Notes under the pieces: generated by a model
What the model was told of the DNA's origin: nothing
The model's database searches: none
What the model saw: only the letters and a program-made list of their open reading frames with translations
Assembly: GCA_965207335.1 (NCBI GenBank)
Contig: OZ242267.1
Coordinates: 124,001 to 188,000 of the forward strand
Direction of reading: 5' to 3'
Length of the DNA: 64,000 nt
From: G965207335 sp965207335
Lineage (GTDB): Bacteria > Pseudomonadota > Gammaproteobacteria > PS1 > Pseudothioglobaceae
Made by a program: the position numbers and the translations under genes
Shown here: positions 19,159 to 28,524 of the stretch, one piece after another
Layout: every line of letters starts with the position of its first letter
Position numbering within the stretch: the stretch's first letter is position 1

Positions 19159-19458
19159 CAACTTAACCATTTTTACTAGACCTTTACAAACAAAAAACTT
19201 ATTATCGCCTTTTTGATAACTGGCATAATATATAGCCTGTTTATTTATACAAAAAAACATAGTTAAAAAGTAGTGCTATATACAAAAACTATACCAAGCC
19301 TATTTATGTAATTATTACGGTGTAACATAAGTTTATACGGTATTTTTTTATAAAAGATAGTGTTTTTTATTTTGTAACCTAATGTATTAAATAAACTAAA
19401 ATAACTCTGTATTATTGTTATTTTTAGTAGATAATATAACCTTTTAAGTAAAATTCTT
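19159..19458. other. Intergenic region upstream of aceE with interspersed repeat
   Basis: Holds a degenerate MITE-type end (AGACCTTTACAAACAA near 19177) and a copy of the TTTATACAAAAAACAT...TTAAAAAGTAGTGCTAT repeat (19241-19283), also present at about 53471-53518 just before leuC. No gene is seen; the aceE promoter is probably in the AT-rich part after the repeat. Confidence 0.45.
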
Positions 19459-22110
19459 ATGCCAAAACAAGACATTGATAAACAAGAAACCAGAGAATGG
19501 CTTGATGCTTTTGAATCAGTAGTTAATATAGAAGGTATTGGTCGTGCTAAATATATTTTATCTAAATTACTTGATGCCGCTGATAAAGCAGGCATGGAGC
19601 TACCAAGTGGAATTACTACTGCTTATTTGAATAGTATCTCTGTTAAAAATCAAGTTAGTTGTGATATAGATCATAGCTTAGAGAAAAAAATATCAGTAAT
19701 TATTCGCTGGAATGCTATGGTAATGGTGGTAAAAGCCAATAAAATTAGCTCTGAATTAGGAGGACATATTGCCAGTTTTGCATCTAGTGCAACTTTATAC
19801 GATGTTGGCTTTAACCATTTTTATATTGGTAATAACTCAGAACAAGGAGGCGATTTAATATTCTTTCAAGGACATGTAGCACCAGGTATTTATGCTAGGG
19901 CTTTTCTTGAGGGAAGAATTGATGAAAAATTATTAAATAATTTTCGCCAGGAAGCAAATAAACAAGGTTTATCATCATATCCTCATCCTAAGTTAATGCC
20001 TAATTTTTGGCAGTTTCCTACTGTGTCTATGGGGTTGGGATCTATTATGAGCATTTATCAAGCAAGATTTATGAAATACTTGCAAGATAGAGAACTAAAA
20101 GATACTGATAAACGAACAGTATGGGTATATTTAGGTGATGGTGAAATGGATGAGCCAGAGTCCTTAGGTGCTATTTCTTTAGCAGGGCGAGAAAAATTAG
20201 ATAACCTAATTTTTGTAATTAACTGTAATTTACAACGACTAGATGGACCTGTTCGTGGTAATGGCAAAATTATTCAAGAATTAGAGAGTATGTTTCGCGG
20301 GGCACAATGGAATGTAATTAAAGTAATATGGAGTAGTGACTGGGATGATTTATTAGCAAAAGACAGTAAAGGCTTGTTAAAAAAACGCATGGAAGATGTA
20401 GTAGATGGAGAATATCAGGCATATAAAGCTAAAAATGGTGCTTATGTTCGTAAGCATTTTTTTGGTGATAGCCCTGAATTATTGGCAATGGTAGAGCATT
20501 TATCAGATGAGCAAATATATGCCCTAAGACGAGGCGGACATGATCCAATAAAAATTTATAGTGCTTATCATAAAGCCAAAAATCATACTGGGCAACCAAC
20601 GGTTATTTTAGCAAAAACTGTAAAAGGCTATGGTATGGGAGAAGCAGGAGAAGGGCAAAATACTACTCACTCACAAAAGAAACTTGATAAAAAAGCAATG
20701 CGTAAATTTGCAGATAGATTTTCAATCCCTGTTAGTGATAAAGATATAGAAAACCTAAATTTTTATAAACCAAAGTCAGATAGTGCAGAGATAAAATATT
20801 TATTATCAAGACGAGAAGCACTAGGAGGATTTTTACCTGAGAGAAAATTTAATGTAGAAAAATTAACAATTCCTAAGTTAGATATTTTATCAAGCTTATT
20901 AGTTAGCACAAAAGACAGAGAAATATCTACTACTATGGCATTTGTTAGGATTTTAACATTACTTATTAGAGATAACGAAATAGGTAAGCGCATAGTTCCT
21001 ATTGTTCCTGATGAGGCTAGAACTTTTGGTATGGAGGGTTTATTTAGACAATTAGGTATTTATTCGTCATCAGGACAGTTATATCAACCAGAAGACTCTG
21101 ACAAAGTAATGTGGTATAAAGAAGATGTTAAAGGTCAGGTATTACAAGAGGGTATAAATGAAGCAGGAGCATTTTCTGATTGGATAGCAGCGGCAACCTC
21201 TTATGCCTCTCATAATTTAACAATGATACCATTTTATATTTACTATTCTATGTTTGGGTTTCAAAGAATAGGTGACCTAGCATGGGCTGCAGGTGACATG
21301 CAAGCTAAAGGCTTTTTATTAGGTGGTACAGCAGGTAGGACTACCTTAGCTGGTGAGGGTTTACAGCATCAAGATGGACATTCTCATATAATGGCAAATA
21401 CTATACCTAATTGTATATCTTATGATCCAACTTATTCCTATGAATTAGCAGTTATTATCCAAGATGGATTAGAACAGATGTACAACCTATGCAAGAATAA
21501 GTTTTATTATATTACTATTATGAATGAAGCTTATCCTCATCCTGATATGCCAAAAGGTGTAGAAAGTGGCATTATAAAAGGAGGGTATAAATTAAAAATT
21601 GTAGGTAATTCTGATATAGAAGTGCAATTATTTGGTTCAGGCTCTATTTTACGAGAAGTAGAGTTGGCCGCAGAATTATTAAAAAATGATTGGAATATTA
21701 AATCTAATATTTGGAGCATCACTAGTTTTAATGAATTAACAAGAGAAGCACAAAGCATAGACAGAGAAAATCGTTTTCTAACAAAAGATAAAATTAAAAC
21801 CCCGTATATAACTAAAATTCTTGCAAATAGCAAAGGCCCTGTAATAGCCGCTACTGATTATATGTGTGCTTATGCAGAACAACTACGCAAATACATACCT
21901 AATAGTTATGAAGTATTAGGTACAGATGGTTTTGGTCGTAGTGATACTAGAGATGAACTAAGGTATTTTTTTGAGATAAATAGCCATTATATAACAATAG
22001 CTAGCCTAAGAACATTAGCTAATGACAATATAATTCCTATGGACTTAGTTTTTAAAGCTATAGATAAATATAACATAGACATTAGTAAAATAAATCCAAT
22101 GCAGTTATAA
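19459..22110 (+). CDS. aceE: Pyruvate dehydrogenase E1 component, homodimeric type
   Basis: An 883-residue thiamine-diphosphate enzyme decarboxylating pyruvate and acetylating E2 lipoyl groups. The start is supported by the family-typical N-terminus DIDKQETREWLDAFESV. Motifs visible are GGHIASFASSATLYDVGFNHF, the ThDP motif GDGEMDEPESLGAI...NCNLQRLDGPVRGN from about residue 226, DEARTFGMEGLFRQLGIY, and the C-terminal TDGFGRSDTRDELRYFFEI. Length is normal for AceE. aceF and lpd do not follow it, unlike the usual operon, so the E2/E3 genes must lie elsewhere. Confidence 0.97.
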   Translation: MPKQDIDKQETREWLDAFESVVNIEGIGRAKYILSKLLDAADKAGMELPSGITTAYLNSISVKNQVSCDIDHSLEKKISVIIRWNAMVMVVKANKISSELGGHIASFASSATLYDVGFNHFYIGNNSEQGGDLIFFQGHVAPGIYARAFLEGRIDEKLLNNFRQEANKQGLSSYPHPKLMPNFWQFPTVSMGLGSIMSIYQARFMKYLQDRELKDTDKRTVWVYLGDGEMDEPESLGAISLAGREKLDNLIFVINCNLQRLDGPVRGNGKIIQELESMFRGAQWNVIKVIWSSDWDDLLAKDSKGLLKKRMEDVVDGEYQAYKAKNGAYVRKHFFGDSPELLAMVEHLSDEQIYALRRGGHDPIKIYSAYHKAKNHTGQPTVILAKTVKGYGMGEAGEGQNTTHSQKKLDKKAMRKFADRFSIPVSDKDIENLNFYKPKSDSAEIKYLLSRREALGGFLPERKFNVEKLTIPKLDILSSLLVSTKDREISTTMAFVRILTLLIRDNEIGKRIVPIVPDEARTFGMEGLFRQLGIYSSSGQLYQPEDSDKVMWYKEDVKGQVLQEGINEAGAFSDWIAAATSYASHNLTMIPFYIYYSMFGFQRIGDLAWAAGDMQAKGFLLGGTAGRTTLAGEGLQHQDGHSHIMANTIPNCISYDPTYSYELAVIIQDGLEQMYNLCKNKFYYITIMNEAYPHPDMPKGVESGIIKGGYKLKIVGNSDIEVQLFGSGSILREVELAAELLKNDWNIKSNIWSITSFNELTREAQSIDRENRFLTKDKIKTPYITKILANSKGPVIAATDYMCAYAEQLRKYIPNSYEVLGTDGFGRSDTRDELRYFFEINSHYITIASLRTLANDNIIPMDLVFKAIDKYNIDISKINPMQL

Positions 22111-22387
22111 TTTATTATATTTTTTTAAATAAATCTAGTAAAGAATATTACTGTATAAGGCATTAGATTTTAATTTTTGGGTATTATGTGTATTCTCGTT
22201 TAGAATAAAATCCAAGTTAATTTTGAAATAATAAACTAAGCATTCTCTTAAACAAAAAAATTTATTAAGCCATTGCATAAATGTCTTATGCAAAAAAAAA
22301 AAAACACACACAGTCAAAAGGCAGTGCCACACACATATAGATGTATTTATGTACTGGCTTGTATGTTAAATATGTAGGTTAATTCTT

Positions 22388-24307
22388 TTATTTAAAGAAA
22401 TCTATTAAATATCTATTAGGTTTTTCCTTAGCGGGCTCTCTTTTAACCTCAGGTTTTTTATATACTCTAAGCTGAGATTTATCCTTGTTAGGAGTAAGAA
22501 AATCTATTAAATATTTATTAGGTTCTTCCTTAGCAGACTCTTTTTTAACCTCAGGTTTTTTATTAAATATCTTTAACAAAATACCTCTTTTAGCTTTAGG
22601 ATTTTCTTCAACTTCCTTTTTAACCTCAGGTTTTTTATCTACCTCAGGCTTAGATTTATCCTTGCTAGGATTAAGAAAATCTATTAAATATCTATTAGGT
22701 TTTTCCTTAGCAGATTCCTTTTTAACCTCAGGTTTTTTATCTACCTCAGGTTTAGATTTATCCTTGCTAGGTGTTTTAAATAAGTCTATTAAATATCTAT
22801 TAGGTTTTTCCTTAGCAGATTCTTTTTTAACATCAGGTTTTTTATATACCTCAGGCTTATATTTATCCTTGCTAGGTGTTTTAAATAAGTCTAGTAAATC
22901 AAACTCTTTTTTAACTGCTTTCTTTTTAACCTCAGGTTTTTTATATACCTCAGGCTTATATTTATCCTTGCTAGGTGTTTTAAATAAGTCTAGTAAATCA
23001 AACTCTTTTTTAACTGCTTTCTTTTTAACCTCAGGTTTTTTATATACCTCAGGCTTATATTTATCCTTGCTAGGTGTTTTAAATAAGTCTAGTAAATCAA
23101 ACTCTTTTTTAACTGCTTTCTTTTTAACCTCAGGTTTAAATAAATCTTTCAAATCTCTTTTTGGTGCTTTTTTAATCTCAGATTTTTTATCTACCTCAGG
23201 TTTAGATTTATCCTTAGGATTAAGAAAGTCAATTAAATATCTTTTAGGCTCTTTTTTATCTGTTTCTTTTTTATTTCTAAGAATATTTATTAAATATTTA
23301 TCTTCTTTGCCTGTTTCTTTTCTAGTATCAGTATCTTTTTTAGATTTTATCAAATTCCATTTATACAATACTCCTCTTTTACTTGCTTTTTTGCTAGGCT
23401 TATCAGCAGTTATTTTATCTATGTATTTGTAAACAGCACTATCTTTTAAATTTATGCCCTTAAATTCTTTAACTTTAACAACTTTTCTTGGTCTAATAAT
23501 AAGTTTTGCTTTTTCGGCTAAATCTCTATTAAATTCTTCAAGATATTTTTTATCACTTAGTTTCTTTTCTTTGGCAGCTATGATTGCTAATTGTTGTGTT
23601 AGCCAACTACTTTTACTCCAGCTATCATCGTAGTCTCTAGTATCTTTATCCATCCACTCATATTCATCATAGATCTTATCAGCATTTATTTTAGTTAGTA
23701 TAATCTTAGCATTTTTATCACCAAGGTCTGATGCTTCTTGTAGTAATTTTTTGGCTTTTTTTATATCTTTTTTTGCACCATAACCAGAATAGTGCATTTT
23801 TGCTAATTGTTTTTGTGATTCTGTATTATAGTATTCAGCAGATGATTTAATTAGTTGATACCAGCCTTTATTGGTTAGGTTTGTCTTGTCATTCATCCAA
23901 GCAAAAGTTGGCGGTAGTTCACTTATTGCAATTCGTTCTAAGATTTTAGTTGCTTGATTATTACCTATTTTGCTTACTTTGGTAAACCATTTTTTAGCAG
24001 AATTAATATTTTTTTTAATTCCATGTCCTGCATAATACATTTTTGCTAGTTGAAACTGAGCATCAGGATTGCCTAATTGTGCTGATTTTTTAATGCGTTT
24101 AAATGCCTTATAGTGATCTAATAGCATATTATTACTACCAGTATAGTAACTCATGCCTAGTATATATAAAGCATTACGGTCGTTATTTTCTTTTACTAAT
24201 CTTTTTAACTCACTGATATCATTGTTAGACAATACTATATTACTAGTATAGGAATTATAAGAGGTAAATATGAGTATTGTTAGTATTAAAAGCTTGATAC
24301 TTTTCAT
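22388..24307 (-). CDS. Exported Sel1-repeat protein with Lys/Pro/Glu-rich linear-motif repeats
   Basis: A 639-residue protein with a signal peptide (MKSIKLLILTILIFTS). About residues 25-225 hold Sel1/TPR-like repeats (NPDAQFQLAKMYYAGHGIKKNINSAKKWF, SQKQLAKMHYSGYGAKKD). From about 300 to the end there is a low-complexity array of roughly nine units, each a short hydrophobic-acidic motif (YLIDFLN, DLLDLFK) followed by a KPEVKKK/KDKSKPEV linker. Three units are almost perfect 33-residue (99-bp) DNA repeats at about 22850-23130. The C-terminus ends in one more motif, YLIDFFK. I do not recognise the full architecture. Sel1 proteins often mediate protein contacts; a scaffold role is possible but inferred. 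Confidence 0.75.
   Translation of the reverse strand: MKSIKLLILTILIFTSYNSYTSNIVLSNNDISELKRLVKENNDRNALYILGMSYYTGSNNMLLDHYKAFKRIKKSAQLGNPDAQFQLAKMYYAGHGIKKNINSAKKWFTKVSKIGNNQATKILERIAISELPPTFAWMNDKTNLTNKGWYQLIKSSAEYYNTESQKQLAKMHYSGYGAKKDIKKAKKLLQEASDLGDKNAKIILTKINADKIYDEYEWMDKDTRDYDDSWSKSSWLTQQLAIIAAKEKKLSDKKYLEEFNRDLAEKAKLIIRPRKVVKVKEFKGINLKDSAVYKYIDKITADKPSKKASKRGVLYKWNLIKSKKDTDTRKETGKEDKYLINILRNKKETDKKEPKRYLIDFLNPKDKSKPEVDKKSEIKKAPKRDLKDLFKPEVKKKAVKKEFDLLDLFKTPSKDKYKPEVYKKPEVKKKAVKKEFDLLDLFKTPSKDKYKPEVYKKPEVKKKAVKKEFDLLDLFKTPSKDKYKPEVYKKPDVKKESAKEKPNRYLIDLFKTPSKDKSKPEVDKKPEVKKESAKEKPNRYLIDFLNPSKDKSKPEVDKKPEVKKEVEENPKAKRGILLKIFNKKPEVKKESAKEEPNKYLIDFLTPNKDKSQLRVYKKPEVKREPAKEKPNRYLIDFFK
22850..23130 (-). 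repeat. 99-bp tandem repeats within the Sel1 protein gene
   Basis: Nearly identical in-frame 99-bp units encode FDLLDLFKTPSKDKYKPEV plus a lysine-rich linker. The very low divergence implies recent expansion or ongoing homogenisation. Confidence 0.75.
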
Positions 24308-24420
24308 AATGTATGCAAATAAGTAAAAATTACTAGAATTTTACCTAAAATTATATTGTTTGTGTATATTAATTGCTATATATTATTGTGTATATTAATT
24401 TTTTAGTTTTATAATTCAAA

Positions 24421-24448
24421 TTAACTAAAAATTTATTATGTGTATAAT
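24421..24448 (+). promoter_or_regulatory. Candidate sigma-70 promoter for the ilv operon
   Basis: TTAACT (24421-24426) and TATAAT (24443-24448) are separated by 16 nt, ending 23 nt before the ilvB ATG. The -10 is perfect, the -35 weak. The leader would be too short for a peptide attenuator. Confidence 0.35.
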
Positions 24449-24471
24449 GTTATATTTAATTATTTATTGGT

Positions 24472-26205
24472 ATGATTATAAATGGCGCACAAATACTAAT
24501 CAAAAGTTTGCAGGCAGAGGGAGTAAAGCATATCTTTGGCTATCCGGGTGGGGCCGTTTTGCATATTTATGATGCCTTAAATAAACAAAAAGATATTGAG
24601 CATTTTTTAGTCCGTCATGAACAAGGTGCAGTACATGCCGCAGATGGTTATGCAAGAAGTAGTGGTAATGTTGGCGTTGTTTTGGTAACATCAGGACCTG
24701 GTTTAACTAATGCAGTTACAGGTATAGCTACGGCTCATATGGATTCAATTCCTTTAATTATTATATCTGGACAAGTAGCAACTACTGTAATAGGCAGTGA
24801 TGCTTTTCAAGAGGTTGATTCTGTTGGTATAACTAGATCTTGTGTTAAGCATAATTTTTTGATTAAGGATATTAACAAACTAATACCAACTATTAAAAAA
24901 GCATTTTACATTGCTAAAACTGGCAGACCAGGACCTGTTGTTATTGATATACCAAAGGATGTAACTATTGCTACCTTAGATGACTTTTGTTATCCAGATG
25001 ATATTCAAATGCGTTCTTATAAGCCAATAATAGAGCCAAAAGATAAACAAATACAACAAGCAATTAAGTTAATTTTAAAGTCCAAAAAACCAATTATTTA
25101 CTCAGGTGGTGGTTCAATAATAGGTAATGCTAGCAAGGAATTAATAAAATTTACCAAACTATTAAAATTTCCAATAACTCAAACTCTTATGGGTTTAGGT
25201 GCTTACCCTGCAACTGATAAGCAATCTTTAGGTATGCTTGGTATGCATGGTACTTACGAGGCTAATATGGCTATGCATCATTCTGATTGTGTTATTTCTG
25301 TTGGTGCTAGGTTTGACGATAGAATAACAGGCAATATAGAAAAGTTTTGTCCTTATGCAAAAATTATTCATATAGATATTGACCCATCATCTATATCAAA
25401 AACTATAATGGTTGATGTGGAAATTATTGGCGAATCTGCTATTGTTTTAGAAAAATTAGCAAACAGTTTAGCAGATAAAAATATCCCTGATATTAGCAAA
25501 TGGTGGGCTGAGATAAATAATTGGCGTAAAATAGACTCACTAGCTTATAAAGATTCTACTAAACTTATTAAGCCACAAACTGTTATTAAAACATTATACA
25601 AAATAACAAAAGGTGATGCCATAGTAACATCTGATGTAGGACAACACCAAATGTGGGCAGCACAGTATTATTTATTTGATAAACCTAGAAGATGGATAAA
25701 CTCTGGTGGTTTAGGTACTATGGGTTTTGGTTTGCCAGCTGCTATGGGTGCTAAAATAGCTAATAGAGATAAAGAAGTTGTTTGCATTACTGGCGATGGT
25801 AGTATTCAAATGATGCTGCAAGAATTATCTACTATGTTGCAGTATAATACAAATGTTAAAATTATTAATATCAACAATAAATATTTAGGAATGGTTAGGC
25901 AATGGCAAGAATTCTTTTACGAAAAAAGATATAGTATGTCTTATATGGATGCTTTGCCTGATTTTGTCAAACTAGCAGAAGGCTACGGACATATTGGTAT
26001 TAAAGTTGAAAATCCAAAAGACATAGAACCCTCATTAATAGAGGCTTTTAGTCATAAAAATAGAACGGTTTTTTTAGATTTCATAACAGACCCTACAGAA
26101 AATGTTTTCCCTATGATACAAGCTGGTGCAGGACATAATGAGATGTTATTAGCAGGTAAAGATGATATGAAGTCAGTAAACGATGATGGTTTAAATTTAT
26201 TATGA
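24472..26205 (+). CDS. ilvB: Acetolactate synthase large subunit
   Basis: A 577-residue ThDP/FAD enzyme making acetolactate or acetohydroxybutyrate for valine, leucine and isoleucine. Visible features are the N-terminal YPGGAVLHIYDAL, catalytic-Glu segment RHEQGAVHAADGYAR, TSGPGLTNAVTGIATAH, FDDRITG, and the C-terminal ThDP/Mg motif GDGSIQMMLQELSTM...NNKYLGMVRQWQEFFY. Length and motifs fit the IlvI/IlvB biosynthetic form rather than the FAD-independent catabolic ALS. It begins the plus-strand run ilvB-ilvH-ilvC-pssA and overlaps ilvH by 4 nt. Confidence 0.96.
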   Translation: MIINGAQILIKSLQAEGVKHIFGYPGGAVLHIYDALNKQKDIEHFLVRHEQGAVHAADGYARSSGNVGVVLVTSGPGLTNAVTGIATAHMDSIPLIIISGQVATTVIGSDAFQEVDSVGITRSCVKHNFLIKDINKLIPTIKKAFYIAKTGRPGPVVIDIPKDVTIATLDDFCYPDDIQMRSYKPIIEPKDKQIQQAIKLILKSKKPIIYSGGGSIIGNASKELIKFTKLLKFPITQTLMGLGAYPATDKQSLGMLGMHGTYEANMAMHHSDCVISVGARFDDRITGNIEKFCPYAKIIHIDIDPSSISKTIMVDVEIIGESAIVLEKLANSLADKNIPDISKWWAEINNWRKIDSLAYKDSTKLIKPQTVIKTLYKITKGDAIVTSDVGQHQMWAAQYYLFDKPRRWINSGGLGTMGFGLPAAMGAKIANRDKEVVCITGDGSIQMMLQELSTMLQYNTNVKIININNKYLGMVRQWQEFFYEKRYSMSYMDALPDFVKLAEGYGHIGIKVENPKDIEPSLIEAFSHKNRTVFLDFITDPTENVFPMIQAGAGHNEMLLAGKDDMKSVNDDGLNLL

Positions 26206-26687
26206 GACATATTATTTCATTGTTATTAGAAAATGAATCTGGTGCTCTTTCTAGGGTAGTTGGTTTATTTTCTGCCAGAGGATTTAATATAGAATCATTA
26301 AATGTAGCACAAACCACAGATGAATCTTTATCAAGACTTACTATGGTAACTTATGGTAATGATAAAGTAGTTGAGCAAATAGTTAAGCAATTAGAGAAAT
26401 TAATAGATACAGTAAAGGTTATTGATATAACTGGCAAAAAGCACATAGAACGCGAGTTGATGCTAGTAAAAATTGCAATTAATGACACTAATCTTTTAAA
26501 AATTAAACAATTAGTTGGTATTTTTGAATGCCAAATAGTTGATGTAACAGACGACACATATATTATTGATATATCTGGCAAATCTAAAAAGATAGATGCT
26601 TTTTTATCTGCTATAGAAGATGATAGTATAATGGAAGTATCAAGGACAGGGGCTATGGGTGTTTACAGGGGCAAGGCAGTTTTATAA
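26202..26687 (+). CDS. ilvH: Acetolactate synthase small (regulatory) subunit
   Basis: A 161-residue regulatory subunit. The N-terminal ACT domain (HIISLLLENESGALSRVVGLFSARGFNIESLNV) binds valine for feedback inhibition; the C-terminal domain contains MLVKIAIND and ends RTGAMGVYRGK. The ATGA overlap with ilvB implies translational coupling and a matched subunit ratio. Confidence 0.96.
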   Translation: MRHIISLLLENESGALSRVVGLFSARGFNIESLNVAQTTDESLSRLTMVTYGNDKVVEQIVKQLEKLIDTVKVIDITGKKHIERELMLVKIAINDTNLLKIKQLVGIFECQIVDVTDDTYIIDISGKSKKIDAFLSAIEDDSIMEVSRTGAMGVYRGKAVL

Positions 26688-26704
26688 ACTAAAAAAAAAT
26701 AAAA

Positions 26705-27703
26705 ATGAAAAAATATTATGATATAGATGGTGATTTAAGCATTATTAAAAATAAAAAAGTTGCAATTATTGGCTACGGCTCACAAGGATATGCACATTCT
26801 AATAATTTAAGTGATTCTGGTGTTGATGTTGTAGTTGGACTAAGAGAAGGATCTAGTTCTATAGCCAAAGCAAAACAGTCAGGTTTAAAAGTTGCATCCG
26901 TAGAAAAAGCTGTTAAAGATTCTAATTTAATAATGGTTTTAGCTCCCGATGAATTTCAAGCACAATTATACAAAGATAGCATAGAGCCTAATTTAGCAAA
27001 AGGAACCACACTTGCCTTTGCCCATGGTTTTAATATTCACTTTAAACAAATAATGCCAAGAAGTGATTTAGATGTAATTATGATAGCACCAAAAGCACCA
27101 GGGCATACAGTTCGTAGCGAATTTGTAAAAGGTGGTGGTATTCCTGATTTAATAGCTGTACAACAGGATGTATCTGGCAATGCTAGACAAGTCGCTATAT
27201 CTTATGCTTGTGCTATAGGTGGCGGTAGAACAGGTATTTTAGAAACTTCATTCAAAGATGAAACAGAAACAGATTTATTTGGCGAGCAAACTGTTTTATG
27301 CGGTGGTACAACAGCACTTGTTCAAGCAGGATTTGAAACATTAGTGGATGCAGGATACGAACCAGAGATGGCATATTTTGAATGTTTACATGAGTTAAAA
27401 TTAATTGTTGATTTAATGTATGAGGGCGGTATTGCTAATATGCGTTATTCTATATCTAATACTGCAGAATATGGTGATGTCACCAGAGGACCTAGAATTA
27501 TTAACGATAATACTAAAAAAGAAATGCGTAAAATTCTTACCGAAATTCAAGATGGTTCTTTTGCAAAAGAATTTGTGGCTAATGTTAGCTCACTGCCAAT
27601 TAGAAGAGAAAAAACTAGAGAGCAAGAAATAGAAAAAGTAGGCGAGAATTTGCGTTTAATGATGCCGTGGATTACCAAAGTAGTAGACAAAAATAAAAAT
27701 TAA
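26705..27703 (+). CDS. ilvC: Ketol-acid reductoisomerase (class I)
   Basis: A 332-residue NADPH- and Mg-dependent enzyme, the second common step of branched-chain amino-acid synthesis. The Rossmann motif GYGSQGYAHSNNL lies at about 24-36. The knotted C-terminal domain has DETETDLFGEQTVLCGG with metal ligands and ECLHELKLIVDLMYEGG. The short ~330-residue length marks class I, not the ~490-residue enteric class II. It lies 17 nt after ilvH and 5 nt before pssA, within one operon. Confidence 0.97.
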   Translation: MKKYYDIDGDLSIIKNKKVAIIGYGSQGYAHSNNLSDSGVDVVVGLREGSSSIAKAKQSGLKVASVEKAVKDSNLIMVLAPDEFQAQLYKDSIEPNLAKGTTLAFAHGFNIHFKQIMPRSDLDVIMIAPKAPGHTVRSEFVKGGGIPDLIAVQQDVSGNARQVAISYACAIGGGRTGILETSFKDETETDLFGEQTVLCGGTTALVQAGFETLVDAGYEPEMAYFECLHELKLIVDLMYEGGIANMRYSISNTAEYGDVTRGPRIINDNTKKEMRKILTEIQDGSFAKEFVANVSSLPIRREKTREQEIEKVGENLRLMMPWITKVVDKNKN

Positions 27704-27708
27704 CTACT

Positions 27709-28476
27709 ATGCCAGTAAGTGAACTGCGAAAAAAAGGAATTTATTTATTACCAAATCTATTAACAACACTAGGATTATTAGCAGGGTTTTATGCAATTAC
27801 GCTAGCCATTAATGCTAATTATAAATATAGTGCTATTGCAATTTTTGTTGCTATGGTGTTTGATAGTTTAGATGGTAGAGTAGCTAGACTTACTAATACT
27901 CAAAGTGATTTTGGTGCTCAATATGATTCTATGGCAGATTTGCTTTCTTTTGCTATTGCTCCGGCTATTTTACTTTATTCTTGGATATTAAAAGATTTTA
28001 GTAATGGCTGGTTAGTGGCTTTTTTTTATGTAGCATCTGGCTCATTAAGACTGGCTAGGTTTAACACTCAGGTAGGCATTGAAGATAAAAATTATTTTCA
28101 AGGACTACCATCTCCTGCATCTGCTGCACTAAATGCTGGATTTGTTTGGTTTGTTATTAGTTTTACAAATAGTATTAACATATCAACAGATATTATGCAT
28201 ATTATTACTTTTGTAGCTATATTCATAATGTTATCATCATCATTACTAATGATTAGTAATATTCGTTATCATAGCTTTAAGTCATTTAACTTAAAGGGCA
28301 GGTCATCATTTAAAATCTTGTCAATACTATTGTTGATAATAGTTTTTATATCAATACAGCCGTCTTATATTTTATTCTTTACATTTTTAATTTATGCCAT
28401 ATCAGGCATTGTTTTAACATCAATAGCACTTAGAAAAAAACTATCTCAAAAACATAAAAATATTAATAAAAGTTAA
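27709..28476 (+). CDS. pssA: CDP-diacylglycerol-serine O-phosphatidyltransferase
   Basis: A 255-residue integral inner-membrane enzyme making phosphatidylserine, precursor of phosphatidylethanolamine. The CDP-alcohol phosphatidyltransferase signature DGx2ARx8Gx3Dx3D is intact (DGRVARLTNTQSDFGAQYDSMAD). Several hydrophobic helices cover the rest, and YLLPNLLTTLGLLAGFYAI is typical of the type-II (Bacillus-like) PssA. ilvC-pssA adjacency recurs in several proteobacteria. Confidence 0.92.
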   Translation: MPVSELRKKGIYLLPNLLTTLGLLAGFYAITLAINANYKYSAIAIFVAMVFDSLDGRVARLTNTQSDFGAQYDSMADLLSFAIAPAILLYSWILKDFSNGWLVAFFYVASGSLRLARFNTQVGIEDKNYFQGLPSPASAALNAGFVWFVISFTNSINISTDIMHIITFVAIFIMLSSSLLMISNIRYHSFKSFNLKGRSSFKILSILLLIIVFISIQPSYILFFTFLIYAISGIVLTSIALRKKLSQKHKNINKS

Positions 28477-28524
28477 TTAAAAGGATTATTTTTACCTTTG
28501 TATGGTAGTCTTTAATGGCATTAA

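Noticed and set aside
22135..22332. 65-aa minus-strand ORF after aceE
   Set aside because: Phe/Leu/Cys-rich chance frame in AT-rich DNA with a poly-A run; no ribosome site or recognisable pattern.
22485..23432. 315-aa plus-strand ORF opposite the Sel1 protein gene
   Set aside because: It mirrors the Lys/Pro-rich repeats on the other strand (repeating SFLTSGFL words), has no ribosome site, and the minus-strand frame has a signal peptide and Sel1 repeats.
24308..24471. Attenuator or T-box/leader peptide before ilvB
   Set aside because: No run of Val/Leu/Ile codons, no terminator hairpin, and the likely -10 box is only 23 nt from the start codon.
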